Positions 11,133 through 22,312 of a stretch of DNA of 64,000 nucleotides are shown here, one piece after another. The notes beneath the pieces are model-generated. The model was not told where the DNA came from. It made no database searches and worked only from the letters and a program-made list of their open reading frames with translations. Both the position numbers and the translations under genes were made by a program. The stretch is from Magnaporthiopsis rhizophila (Eukaryota; Ascomycota; Sordariomycetes; Magnaporthales; Magnaporthaceae): NCBI GenBank assembly GCA_003049465.1, contig PYSS01000072.1:1-64000 (forward strand), written 5' to 3'. Numbering within the stretch: the first letter of the stretch is position 1; every line of letters starts with the position of its first letter.

Positions 11133-11450
11133 TAGGTTTTTTTTTATTTATAATAAGAATGGAATTTATAATAATTATATTAATTGAAATGATCGTATTA
11201 GCCTTTTTTTACCTTTTATTACAGTTGTTAAGGTTTTATTGCTTTGTTTTTTTCAAGTTATAAAAAGAGCTTTTCCTTTTTTAACTTTCTTTTTTTACAA
11301 TTAACTTTTTTTTTACCTTTCCCGTTTTAACTCTTTTCTTTGTCTTTTTTGATTTGTGTTTTTTTTTACTTTTACATTTTATTAGTTCTTTTTTCGTGTT
11401 TTTTTTTATTGCCAGCCCTTTTAATGTTTTAAAATTTTAAAAGCCAGTTC

Positions 11451-12384
11451 GCATCGTACCTAATGTGGACGCAGCCAGCAACAAGTGCGTTACCAGATGG
11501 CTCTTCTTTTACTCTTATATTTAAACCACTGTAATATCGCAGTCTGCCTCCATTACCCCGTTTTACTTAATTCTTCACTAGAGACTCAGCTTCATGGGGT
11601 AATCATCGCAGGCTAGCATAGCGTCGACGCAGCGGCTTTCCCAAAAACAGTAATAAGAAGCCATGTGACAGCGTCATCGGAGCAGAAGAGGCGGCGACGA
11701 ATTCGACCGCACGCGGCGGCACCATCGGAGCAAAGGATATGGCACCGCCACATGGCAACACCATCGCAGCAAGCTGTCGGGCGGTCTGGAGACAACAACA
11801 AGTTTTGCCCGCCTCCCATGGCCTGTTTGAGGCACTTCTGTTTTAGGAGCATATTTCTTTTTCGCGTAGCGCGGTGTACCTTCGCAGCTAGGGCATGGAA
11901 AAAGCTAGCAGTCTCTTCTCATCGGCGTCCTTGCACAGCCAACCCTGACTGGCGGTTCCCAGCTTAGGCGGAGAGAGGCTTGCCGCTAGCCACTCTGGCA
12001 AGACTTACCCAATCAGTAAAGTGTGCTATCAGGGCAGTGCCTTGCTAAATGGCATTGCTTTATGGTAATCGGTAGTAGTATCTAGCCTAGCAGGGCAAGC
12101 TCTGCGATCCAATGGCTCGCCCTGCCGGCCATGCCCAAGCTGAGGTGGCGGAGAGGGTGGTGTTATTATCACGAGCAGAAATCAGCTGAGGCCGGAGGAG
12201 GCGGCTCTCCCCGTCGCTACGAAGGCCACCCATCCCAGGATAATGGCGCGATGGCTTGGAATGTGTTGGCGGTGGCACACAGCGAGCTGAGCAGACAGGG
12301 ACGCCACGTCCCGTCGACGACGCCCCATGGACATCCAATTCGCCCACCGCGCCGACTTCTCGATTGAATTAGTCCGCAAACAAA
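11451..12384. other. Transition zone without a supported gene
   Basis: Composition switches from AT-rich to balanced. Overlapping frames on both strands at 11,613-12,680 have no recognisable domain and look like products of GC-rich random sequence. No RNA gene was seen. Confidence 0.5.
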
Positions 12385-13431
12385 ATGCCGCAGATAACTC
12401 GCTTTTGCGGGCGCTGCCGGACGGATGTAACGACGGCAATGCATCGCACTGCAACCATGGATCCCACCGACAGCAACACCACCAGCACCACCTGCGGTTT
12501 CGACGGCGACGGCGACGCCTACGGGCTCGGAATCCGCGCAGGTGTCTACGTCCAGTGGGTCTCCACACTTCTCGTCTACAACTTCCTGCCCGAAGAGGCG
12601 ACGTCCGCCGAAGGTGCCAACTTAAGCTTCCAACTCTCCCTCTTCATCGCCCTCATCTACCGCACCGTGGGCGATGACAACTTCTACGCCGTAGAAGCCT
12701 ATGTCATGCTGACCCTCTGCATCGGCGGGCTGTGCTCACGCCGCGGTCACTATGCGGTCCGGTCGACAGCACGCCAGCTGGAGCAGCTCCAGGAGCAAGG
12801 ACAACACATAGTCTCCGAGATGGCCACCCCGATCGGGTTGGTGTCCGCCTTCGCCGTCGATCTCGGCATCCTCTGCTACGGCCTGTGGTTCTTCTACGCA
12901 GGCATGGACGGCATGCAAACGGACCCCTGCTCTGCCCACACCGTCTTCTTCTTCGCACGCGTCCAGCTCCAGGGCTGGTTTCGCCAGTTCGTCACCGCCG
13001 CCCTTACTGTCAGCAGCGTCTACTTCTGCCTGATCACCTGGGACACAGTCAGGAGTTTGATCGAGATCATCAGCAGTCATCAAGTCCGGGGACTCTTCGC
13101 GAACGTTTTCGACGCCAACGGGAGGCCCATTAGGCGGCGAGAGCGCTATGGCTTCCTCAACGACAGCGGCAGCTCAGGCGACGACCAGGAGATCGAGCAC
13201 ACGTACGTGCTCAGCATCATCATCCCGCTGGACCTGGCTCTGTTCATTCTCTCCAACGAGCTCACGATCAGCTATAACTCCATCCGCGAGGTTGACACGG
13301 TTAACAGCACCGGTCAACTTATTCCCATTGTTGTAGGAGCGACCTCGCTCCTCGTCGCTCTGTACCAGATCTGGCTAAAACTCCTGGCTCGAGAAATCAG
13401 TGAGTTCCGTGTTTCCAACGCAACTTGTTGA
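12385..13431 (+). CDS. Multi-pass integral membrane protein, function unknown
   Basis: A 348-codon open frame. The start is uncertain: ATG codons at 12,385, 12,439 and 12,457 are in frame, and the last (MDPTDSNTT) gives 324 residues and is the most natural. The protein opens with a CGFDGDGDAYGLGIRAGVYVQW block typical of a group of uncharacterised Pezizomycotina membrane proteins, and has about six to seven hydrophobic segments (around VQWVSTLLVY, LSLFIALIY, VMLTLCIGGL, IGLVSAFAVDLGIL, TAALTVSSVYFCLI, LSIIIPLDLALFIL and IPIVVGATSLLVALY). A possible splice donor (GTGAGT, 13,399) precedes the stop, so the true C-terminus may differ. It is the first gene beside the RIP block and looks intact. 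No enzymatic motif is visible. Confidence 0.65.
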   Translation: MPQITRFCGRCRTDVTTAMHRTATMDPTDSNTTSTTCGFDGDGDAYGLGIRAGVYVQWVSTLLVYNFLPEEATSAEGANLSFQLSLFIALIYRTVGDDNFYAVEAYVMLTLCIGGLCSRRGHYAVRSTARQLEQLQEQGQHIVSEMATPIGLVSAFAVDLGILCYGLWFFYAGMDGMQTDPCSAHTVFFFARVQLQGWFRQFVTAALTVSSVYFCLITWDTVRSLIEIISSHQVRGLFANVFDANGRPIRRRERYGFLNDSGSSGDDQEIEHTYVLSIIIPLDLALFILSNELTISYNSIREVDTVNSTGQLIPIVVGATSLLVALYQIWLKLLAREISEFRVSNATC

Positions 13432-14213
13432 TGACTCGGAGACTGACCCGAGACGAATTAGAGAAATCACCTTCTTTTGCATATTTCCCAGTAATTTGTA
13501 GTATTTGGCGATGGATGGCACGTTAGAAAATAATATTAAAATAACTAGTTAAGGTGCTTACCTAATTATTTAATTTATGTTTTTTTTTATTAATTCTAAA
13601 TAGGTGTTTTGAAATGTAATCAGTAACAGTTTACATTACCTAGCTTCTTTTTCCCTCTCTCTCTTCTTTTTTTCTTCTTCAACCTGCCCTTCCCGGGCCT
13701 CCCCGCACCTAATTACTACCATCGCGCTTACTGCCGCATTCCCGAACCACACCTTCCTTTTTTTTTTTTTTTTTTTTTTTTTTAACGACGAGCTTCTTGA
13801 TGTGCTGAGACATGGCCTGCGAGCCATCGTCGGCTCTCCCCGTGCGCGAGCTTCTAATTTAGGCTAAGCGCTACAAGAATTGTCTCATTCGGTGGTGGCC
13901 TGACCATCATTTGTTCTCCAGTGCCTCGCACATGGTCTGATGACAATTGACAGTCCTGTAGACGAACATCTTTAGCGTGGCCGCCAGGGAGTCAAATCCT
14001 CGACCGCACCCGACTATTCAACAATCTGATGTTTGCGCCGTCACGACTTTCGAAAAGCAGCAACGCCACCCAAGCTTCCCGCACACTGCCCTGATAGACA
14101 GCACCCCGTTAACGGATCTCAGCATAGCTCCTACAGAGAGCCCCGTTTTCTCTCGCTTTCAGCCACTTGCACAGCACTGACTTGCACAGCACTGCTAAGG
14201 AGAATCCTTCATT
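13432..14213. other. Intergenic, with a 26-base T tract
   Basis: No gene supported. A run of 26 T occupies 13,758-13,783 and the first part (13,500-13,640) is AT-rich. A 63-codon minus frame across the T tract is only the poly-lysine reading of it. Confidence 0.6.
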
Positions 14214-15763
14214 ATGTCTCAGGCCATCCACAATGCTTCCCCAGACTGTCTCGCCGGTCCGCTAAGCCGCTCAACTATCAACCCCGGAATTCTGCGCGCT
14301 GACTACGCTATTCGGGGGAAACTTCCGGAACTTGCCGCAAAGATCCGAGCGGACCTCGCTGGCGGGCCATCGCGGTAGCCATTCTCTCGCGTCGTGTCAC
14401 TCAACCTGGGAAACCCCCAAGGGTGCGGACAAAAACCCCTGGAGCTTTGTCCGGCAGGTTCTCGCCTTGATGCAATACCCCAAGCTTGCCGAGCTCGCTG
14501 AGAGCGACGACGGCGCCCGGGTGCTGTCCCAGATGTGCCCTGGCGACGCTATCTCCCGCGCTCAATCACTCTTGCACCACACAGGTTCCGTCGGCGCCTA
14601 CAGCAGCAACTACGGGTACCCGTGTGTGCACAAGTCGGTGGCCGCCTATATCAGCGCCGCGACGGGTTCCCCTCCTCGCCAGAGGACATCTTCCTCACCT
14701 GCGGCGCTTTCGAGGGCATGCTCGTGGCGATGACCCTGCTCAGCGGGTGCCACATGCAATCGGACGAACAGACGAAGACGGGCGTCCTTTTGCCCGTCCC
14801 GTTTTACCCTGTCTACCGCGCCCTGCTCATCACCCTAGACCTCGTTCCAGTCCCGTACCATCTGGATGAGGAAAACGGGTGGAGAGTCCCGGGACCGGCC
14901 GTCATGGCTGGCATCGTCGCCGAGGCACGAGCTCGCGGGATCACGCCGCGATGTATCGTCATCATCAATCCGAGTAACCCAACCGGCGCAGTCATTAGCC
15001 AGCCCGACCTCAACACGCTTATCGAGCTCGCTGCCAAAGAGCGCCTCATGATGGTGGCGGACGAAGTCTATCAGGAGAACATATTCCCTGGTTCAAGTTT
15101 AGCAGCTGCAAGGCAACGATGCGGCGGCTGCAGGAGCAAAACAGCGCCACCGACCCCGGCTACGGCGTTCTGCAGCTCATCTCGTTACACTCCGTCTCCA
15201 AGGGCATGATGGGCGAAGGCGGTCAGCGCGGCGGCTACGTCGAGGCAGTGGGGTTCCCGCCGGACGTGCACGAGCAGCTGCGCAAGTTCATCACGTACAT
15301 GCTGCAGCCCGCATCGGCCGGGCAGATCCCTGTCGACCTGATGGTACGCCCGCCGCAGCCGGGTGAGGAGTCCTTCGAGTCCTACAAGGCCGAGCGGGAC
15401 GCCGTGTACAAGCGGCTGCAATGCAACGCTGCGGCCCTGGATGGGGTTTATGCCCGGATGCCAGACGTCCATTGCGCGCCCGCCCAGGGCGCCATCTACC
15501 ACTTCCCCCGCGTCGAACTGTCGCCAATGGCCTTGCAGGCCGCAAAAGCCGACGGGGAGGCACCGGACGTTTGGTATTGCAAGGCGCTGCTGGAGGCGAC
15601 CGGGGTCTGCGTGGTGCCCGGGTCGGGCTTCGGGATGGGCAATGGATCCGAGGACGGAAAGATCTGGTACCGCATTTCTTTTCTCGACGACGGACAAGAA
15701 TGGGTCGATGCCATATATTCATTTCAGGAGCGGTTTGTCCGCCAGTTCTGGGATGAGGGCTGA
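14214..15763 (+). pseudogene. Alanine-aminotransferase-like PLP enzyme, broken
   Basis: The sequence covers a whole fold-type I aminotransferase of the alanine aminotransferase group (about 510 codons), starting MSQAIHNAS at 14,214. Recognisable blocks in order: NPGILRADYAIRGK, FSRVVSLNLGNP, SFVRQVLALMQYP, SNYGYPCVHKSVAAYIS, DGFPSSPEDIFLT, NPSNPTGAV, DEVYQ, the PLP-lysine block LHSVSKG with QRGGY, and a C-terminal VPGSGFGM. They lie in three different frames. There is an in-frame TAG at 14,373-14,375 (GPSR, stop, PFSRVV), a +1 change in a C5 run near 14,421, a -1 change between about 14,650 and 14,668, and another -1 change near 15,095. None of these can be removed by a plausible intron. Expected role if functional: transfer of the amino group between alanine and 2-oxoglutarate. 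Either a true pseudogene or local sequence error; neighbouring genes at 20 kb onward show no such errors. Confidence 0.8.
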
Positions 15764-16517
15764 AAAACACTGGCAAAATTGCGATCAAGGGTATATATGC
15801 ACGTAATCAACTCGTCGCTTATGAATGATTTGGGGGACAACATTGGGCTTGTCCGTGCTCTGCTGTCCGCTACCGTTGACCCCCTGTAACCCCCTGCCTG
15901 GTCAGCCCTGGACAGTCCCTGCAACCACCCAGCACTTGGTCTTGTACATAGGGCTTTCTGTTGAGAGAGTCCAGTAGTCCAGCGCCAGCAATTGCCCGGA
16001 CGTGGAGCCCAGGAGGCGAGCACCACGCAGCCAATTGCAGACTCGGGTTTTGCTCCTCCATGGGCTACCTCCCCCCTCGCTGTAAATGACTTGCCAAGGT
16101 CAGAGAGCCTTACCTTCTTCCTTTCTACATGGAGGATGCAATAAAACTAGGAGCGCGGCCAACTTTTACACTGCTAATGCGGTGATACCCCCTGAACATC
16201 ACGCCGTTGTTCAGGGCCCCAGCCCCCTCAACCAAGAAAGAAAACTCCCCCGCCGGGGATGTTGACGGATGGCACTGCCCCGTTCTGACAATGAGGCGCT
16301 AGCCGCTAGGCAAACAGTCCGCTACCTGCCGACTAGCTACCTACATGTCTGGACCCTTGCGACATGCGCCGCTGAAAGGTGGTCTGCCCGGCTCGCGATT
16401 ACACACTTCCGTCGAGAGACAGCCAGACCTCCTTGCGGGTCCACTTCGCATCGCCAAGTGGTTACTGTCCACCACACAAAACACGCATCGAGAGAGGGAT
16501 ACAGCGAGCCCAACGAG
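15764..16517. other. Intergenic
   Basis: No gene supported; frames on both strands have no family resemblance. Confidence 0.5.
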
Positions 16518-18182
16518 ATGAGGCGCTTGCTCCGCCCACAGGCGGGCGCCTCGGCCCTGCGTGCGTCCGCAGCCGCGGCTCCGGCCTCGGGTATAACTTT
16601 TGTCGACAACTCGCGCGGCGCGTCGGCGGCGACAGCCGAGCTCTCCACCGCCCTGGACAGCGCGTTGGACCAAATCGATTTCACCGGTGAGTTTCAGCTG
16701 TCTCGCCTCGCTCACACTCTCCAACAATAACGGTTTTTCATTTGATATGATCCGAGTCCATTCCACCACGTACATAAACAAGCCGACCCCGACGAGCACC
16801 TCGGCCATCTGGTCCAGAAGCTGGACCTCGAGGCCTCGAACTTCTCCAACTCCAAGGTGGACGAGAAAGTGTGCGCTGGGTGGGCATGGTACGATACAGG
16901 TTGTATCCATTGCTTCCGTAGCTCAAGGCTGATGTGTACATACACACATGCCCTGCCCTAGTCCCCAGTCGACGGCCCAAACCGTTTCCGTGGCCTGGAA
17001 GTGCGTGCTCAGGGCGTACGATGCCACTGGCGACATGCCGAGTGCTTCATACTGCACCTTCCAGCACGATCACGCTGCGGCGCCTTCGATCGGAGGCAGC
17101 ACCAAGGCCCTTGTGTCGACCGTCGTGAGGCCAGCTCAGGTGGCCGGGGCAGCCACGCACGAGTTCCTGCCAGCCCTTGTGATCGCGGTCCGACGCAGCG
17201 ACAGCAAGCTCGACCACATGGTGAACGCCAACTCGGAGTCCAGGAACGCATCCGACTTTATTGTACGTTTTAGCAGCCGTCCTATTTCCTGAAAGCGCTT
17301 TGTAGCTTGCAAGGCAGATGCCCGCTAAGCTGCTTCCCACAAGGGCCGGCCTGTCGACGCCCATTCCGGGTTTCTGAATAGCGCCAGGGCCCCGGATGCG
17401 GTCGTCTCGAAGAGGATCTGTCTCTATCTTCAAGAGCACCGGGCCGGCGCCCATGTCATCTTCACAGGCCACTCGGCAGGTGGTGCCGTCGCCAGTCTCC
17501 CCCTTCTCAGTCACCTCTTCGATAGCTCGGGAAAGGGTGAGAGAAAAAAAGCTGGATCGTGGTGATGGTGTCTGGGTCTTCATTGCTAACCGCACCCCAT
17601 ACCAGAATCTACAGCTCGGTTGTCTTGTATTACGTTCGGTACCCCACCCGCCGTACTGACGGCCATATACGTTGCAGTCATCGCACGCAGGCCTCTGGGC
17701 CTCTGCCTGAACATCAACGAGTTCGACGTGGTCGCCCGCGCAGACCGGCCCTACGTCCTCTGCCCCGTCAACCTCCTTCGCTCCATGTACGGGCAGCCCG
17801 CCATCATTGGCAACAACACCGGCGCCGGCGGCAGCAACAACTCCGAGCCCCCGGACAATCCCGGGCCTGGCGGACAGCTGGGTAATGAGTCGCCAATACC
17901 AACAAACCACAATCCAGAACAAGTTCCCAGAGCCGGAAAAGCGTGGCCCGTCCCTTCCCTGTTCTACCACCACGTTGGCACCCGTGTGCTCGTCGTGATG
18001 AGGCTGGACGGCTCCGGCGAGCTCTGCCTGAGGGCCCTCGAAGTGGGCCCCGCCGAGTTCGCGCGGCTGCTCTTCTGCACCGCCGCGCGTGCTACTCAGA
18101 GCGGATGCAGCGGCTCGAGGTGGGGGAGTTGGCTTTTGGGGGGGTTTGCACCCCTAGCTGTGGGTTAGCGCCGGGCATATGA
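16518..18182 (+). pseudogene. Class 3 lipase-like gene with frame lesions
   Basis: Starts MRRLLRPQAG at 16,518. Readable exons: 16,518-about 16,686 (donor GTGAGT); an exon encoding DPDEHLGHLVQKLDLE and VCAGWAWYD; an exon with VAWKCVLRAYDATGDMP to DHMVNANSESRNASDFI; an exon with VDAHSGFLNSA and the nucleophile elbow GHSAGG (about 17,470); and, after a clean phase-1 intron (donor near 17,538), LSCITFGTPP and LNINEFDVVARADRPYV. These are hallmarks of fungal class 3 lipases (Ser of GHSAGG, later Asp). However the exon phases at about 16,880-16,970 and 17,264-17,310 do not reconcile, a TAA precedes GCT GCT TCC in the fourth exon, and near 18,080 the conserved tail HRRACYSERMQRLE is in another frame. 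It is probably non-functional. A manual splice solution with unusual sites cannot be wholly excluded. Confidence 0.65.
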
Positions 18183-20010
18183 CGTCTCCCTGTTGAGCAT
18201 GAGCTAGCTGTCACGGGGAGTTCCGACGAAAAGTACCCCTTGGCATGGGGGAGGGGTCGCAGGACGTGACCAAAGAGGCTCCCATATGGAGCGGGCGAAC
18301 ATTTCTGTCATACACCTCAGGTTCGATCCACAGTAAAGATCATCTGAGCCCGGTAATTAGCCGACTGTTCAGCGCGAGCGGGTTGAGAGCCCATGGCTTT
18401 CATCGCTCCTTTCCAGATCATTACGTGACATCAGCCTCACCAGACTGAGCGAACTACTGGGCTGACGGTAACTGCAATTGCGCAGGGACCGTCATTGATG
18501 GAGCAATTGTTTCTGAGCAAAAGATGCGAATTGAAGACTGAGAACACTGTTGGACGTAGTCTTGAGAGAGCGAGAAAAAAAAATTGACGGATCAACGGTG
18601 AATGTTGAAAAGGGGTAGCAGGGGAGCGAACTAGCAACCAGTCAAATTGCAAGCCCACTCCGAGCTGACGCTCCACCAAGGAGTTGGGAGAGGTTGTGAG
18701 AGGAGAGGACGGAGTTTTGATGAACCGGCCTTGAGAGGACGATCAAATTCTAACGCAAAGACAAGGTGCAAAAAGGGGGACACCCTTGGCGGTTTTCTAG
18801 GCGCCTCCACGTTGAGCAGCCCGTCAAGGCGAGCGAGGTTCTCATCGCAAAGTCTGGTAGGCAATCCCCATTTCCAGGGGCAGGCCATGCTGTCGCGCCA
18901 GAAATAGCTGCCGTTAGCCGTGCCAAGCCCCCAAGCAGTTTGTGGCTAATACGCACGGTATGGATGGCAGCCAGCTAGCTAGCTGCGCCATCCACCGATA
19001 TTGAATCGAAATCCGTTGGATTTGATCCAGCCGCCCCTATAGCCTGCCCAACTCCCGGACAGGCAGGTGCAGGATTGCTTTGTAGCAACAGCCCTTCGTG
19101 TTCGTGAGGGGCAAAGCAACCACCCGATGATGCGTCGTCAACAAATTGAGAAGTGTGGTAGCGATCTGGTGGGAAGAACGGCGAAGCCGGCTTGGGGATG
19201 GCCGCCTGAAGGGCCAACAAAGGAGGTTGCGTGCGAACAGCGGACAGCCTGGGCTGGCTCCCCTTTGTGGGGAGAACCGACACGTCGCCGCCGCGATCCG
19301 TTCCATGCTGAGGTTTCAGCTCCTTTTTCTTCTTTTCAGGGCGTCGAAGCCTCCACGAGACTTGGCGCGCTCCCCTGTAACAAGCGAAATAAAGATGGCC
19401 CCAAGATGTGGCGGGAAAGAAAGCAGGATTGGGATGGAACCGTTGCTCAGATTCAATATCCAACGTTGGGCGTAGCCTCGTAAACGCTCGCAGGCCTTTC
19501 ACAATTTCCCATTCACTCCCTGGCGGACTGAGAACCTGGCTCCAGCTCCATTGAGGTGATCAAGCCCAGGCTGTTCCAGCACACCAGCTCACTTTCAACC
19601 GCCTAATCCTCCTTTTGGTTGACACTAAGCTGTCGCACTGTGTCGACACCCACCCGCTAAACAGAACGACTCACGGCCTTCCCGCGCTTCTGGGACACAC
19701 GATTGGGCGACCAAACACCCCCACCCCAACCGTCTCCGAACCCCAGGCCCGACCGACCTGAGCCAGGCCAAGTCCAGCCCAGCCTGTATTTCCACCCACC
19801 GACGGGCCAACTTCTCACACGGCCTGATCCTCCAACGTCGCCAATCCAGCGCAGGAATCCCGGCCATCGAATTCCCTCAACCTTCTCCCCGACCACAACC
19901 CTTCCTGTGGAAGGCACCTCCCTCTCGTTAGGCTTTGCACCGCATCCTTAGCCGCCGTATTCCTTTCCTTACCTTGCTCGCGATCGGCTCTTCCGACCAC
20001 GTTGCCCACG
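18183..20010. other. Intergenic, 1.8 kb
   Basis: No protein family or RNA gene was recognised. The last few hundred bases, pyrimidine-rich with CCAACC and CCACCC words, probably include the promoter and leader of the kinase gene. Confidence 0.5.
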
Positions 20011-22312
20011 ATGTCTTGGAGGTTGACCAAGAGTATGTCAATCGATGTCTTGGTACCCCCGCACTCTCCGAGGCGCGATATCGACCATTCAGGCCGCCCG
20101 CTTCCCTCGTCGGGAGATGCCATCCCGCGAAATGGGCGAGATAGATCCTTGCCACGCGCCCTAGAATGCCGTTTATGCTGACAACAGGGTGGGTACTGCA
20201 GAACTCAAGGAGACACACCTGACAACCACGCTGTCCAACACATTCTCCCGCTCACCTTCGACATCGACCATCACCGACAAGAGCGGCGAGGGAGGTGATG
20301 AGAAGGGCGCTGGGAGCATCTCGGGCGCTGCCACACCAACCAGCGAGAGCAACATCGGTAAATTCCTACCCGACCCTCTAGACCGCATCACACGGTGATC
20401 CTCGGTTCCGTCTAACAAGCCTGGTGGTGGCGGTGTATTCAGCCATAGAAACTCTCACCCAAGCCCCCGTCGTTAAACCCTCGAAACCCGGAATCCTCGT
20501 CGTAACCCTTCACGAGGGCCAGGGCTTCTCCCTCCCAGAACAGCACCGAGCCGCCTTCGGCGCCTCCAACCACCAGTCCTCCGTCTCGTCCGGAAACGGC
20601 TTCGGCGTCGCCGGTTCTGTCCGCCCGGGCTCCTCGCAAAAGTCCCCCTCGTACCCAAACGGCAGGCCGCAGACGTCCGGGGGCGGTTTTGGCCCTCTCC
20701 CGACAAACCATGGCCGCTTCTCGGGCAAGTACATGCCCTACGCTCTGATCGATTTCGACAAGGTGCAGGTCTTTGTCAACTCGGTTGAGGGCTCGCCCGA
20801 CAACCCGCTCTGGGCCGGGTCCAACACCCAGTACAAGTTCGACGTATCGCGCGTGACGGAGCTCACCATTCACCTCTACATCCGAAATCCGAATGCCCCA
20901 CCGGGATCAGGCCGGAGCCAGGATATCTTCCTCGGAGTGTGCCGCATCAACCCGCGCTTCGAAGAGAAGCAACAGTTCGTCGAGGACCCCAAGATGAGCA
21001 AAAAGGATAAGGAAAAGGCCATGGCCGAGTTCGAAAAGAAGCAACGGGCGCTGGGCTTCAGCGGCGTCGAGTGGGCGGATGTACAATACGGCACGGGCAG
21101 GCTCAAGATCGGAGTCGAGTTCGTCGCTAACCGTACGGGCAAGCTCAAGCTGGACGAGGACTTTGAGCTGCTTAAGGTGGTGGGCAAGGGCAGCTTCGGA
21201 AAGGTCATGCAGGTGCGCAAGCAGGACACCAACCGAATCTATGCCCTCAAGACCATCCGCAAGGCGCACATCATCTCGAGGTCCGAGGTGACGCACACGC
21301 TCGCCGAGCGCTCCGTCCTGGCGCAGATCAACAACCCGTTCATCGTCCCGCTCAAGTTCGCCTTCCAGTCGCCCGAGAAACTCTACTTTGTGCTTGCCTT
21401 TGTCAATGGCGGCGAGCTATTCCACCATCTGCAGAAGGAGCAGCGCTTTGACGTTAATCGCTCGCGCTTTTACACTGCGGAGCTCATCTGTGCCCTCGAG
21501 TGCCTTCACGGCTTCAACGTCGTGTACCGCGATCTCAAACCCGAGAACATTCTGCTCGACTACCAGGGTCACATCGCCCTGTGCGATTTTGGCCTTTGCA
21601 AGCTCGATATGAAGGACGAGGACCAGACCAACACCTTCTGCGGCACGCCCGAGTACCTGGCGCCCGAGCTGCTCGAGGGCAAAGGCTACGACAAGGCGGT
21701 CGACTGGTGGACTCTCGGCGTGCTTCTCTACGAGATGCTGACGGGCCTTCCTCCATTCTATGACGAGAACACGAACGAGATGTATAAGAAGATTCTCTAC
21801 CAGCCGCTCGACTTCCCGGGCCCCGAGATCGTGCCCCCGGCCGCACAGGACCTGCTGAGGAAGTTGCTCGACCGAGATCCCAAGACTCGGCTTGGTTCGC
21901 CAGAGCGGGGCCGCGGCGCCGCTGAGATTAAGTCACACCCCTTCTTCCACGCCATAGATTGGCGGAAGCTCCTGCAGCGGAAGTATGAGCCGGCTTTCAA
22001 GCCCAGTGTGGTACGTTCCCAGCTTCTCGAGATCTACTCCTTTGAACCTGGTTGGGTAGCAATGGCATTGGACTTTACTGACCCCGTATCTTGTGCCGCG
22101 TCTAGGCCAATGCTCTGGATACCACCAATTTCGACCCCGAATTCACCTCGGAAGCCCCCCAGGACTCGTACGTCGAAGGGCCCGTCCTGTCACAGACCAT
22201 GCAGGACCAGTTCCAGGGCTTTAGCTATAACCGGCCGATCGCGGGTCTAGATGACGCAGGTGGCAGTGTCAAGGACCCATCCTTCGTTGGGAGCCTACAG
22301 GGCGGCCGATAA
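20011..22312 (+). CDS. YPK-family AGC serine/threonine protein kinase
   Basis: Four exons close in phase: 20,011-20,032, 20,202-20,357, 20,443-22,010, 22,106-22,312, giving 650 residues. The tiny first exon encodes MSWRLTK, the conserved start of fungal YPK orthologues, and decides the start. After a Ser/Thr-rich N-terminus comes a C2-like region (about residues 75-290). The kinase domain follows: glycine loop GKGSFG (about 307-312), lysine in YALK (about 329), catalytic YRDLKPEN, DFG in LCDFGLCK, activation loop TFCGTPEYLAPE with the PDK1-site Thr. The C-terminal tail has the turn-motif area and a hydrophobic motif FQGFSY, as in TORC2 substrates. Known role in yeast: plasma-membrane stress and sphingolipid control downstream of TORC2 and PDK1. 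The gene looks fully functional. Confidence 0.93.

Larger units (their letters stand above)
1..11450. repeat. AT-rich RIP-mutated repeat block
   Basis: The stretch is overwhelmingly A and T, has no ORF that reads as an intact gene, and carries TAG/TAA codons at positions where recognisable retroelement proteins need Gln or Trp. That is the pattern expected from RIP, which changes C to T at CpA in duplicated DNA of ascomycetes. A few islands keep more G and C (about 2,580-2,930, 3,060-3,420, 6,240-6,430, 8,180-8,420 and 9,790-9,960). The block ends sharply near 11,450, where base composition becomes balanced. Relics that can be named are listed separately; the remaining parts (about 3,420-6,420 and 8,440-9,790) hold no element I can identify. 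Confidence 0.9.

Noticed and set aside
11613..12680. Several overlapping frames of 75-130 codons
   Set aside because: No domain, no splice structure, conflicting strands; typical of stop-poor GC-rich sequence.
15185..15788. Long minus-strand frames of 165-170 codons
   Set aside because: They are shadows of the aminotransferase, whose conserved blocks are on the plus strand.
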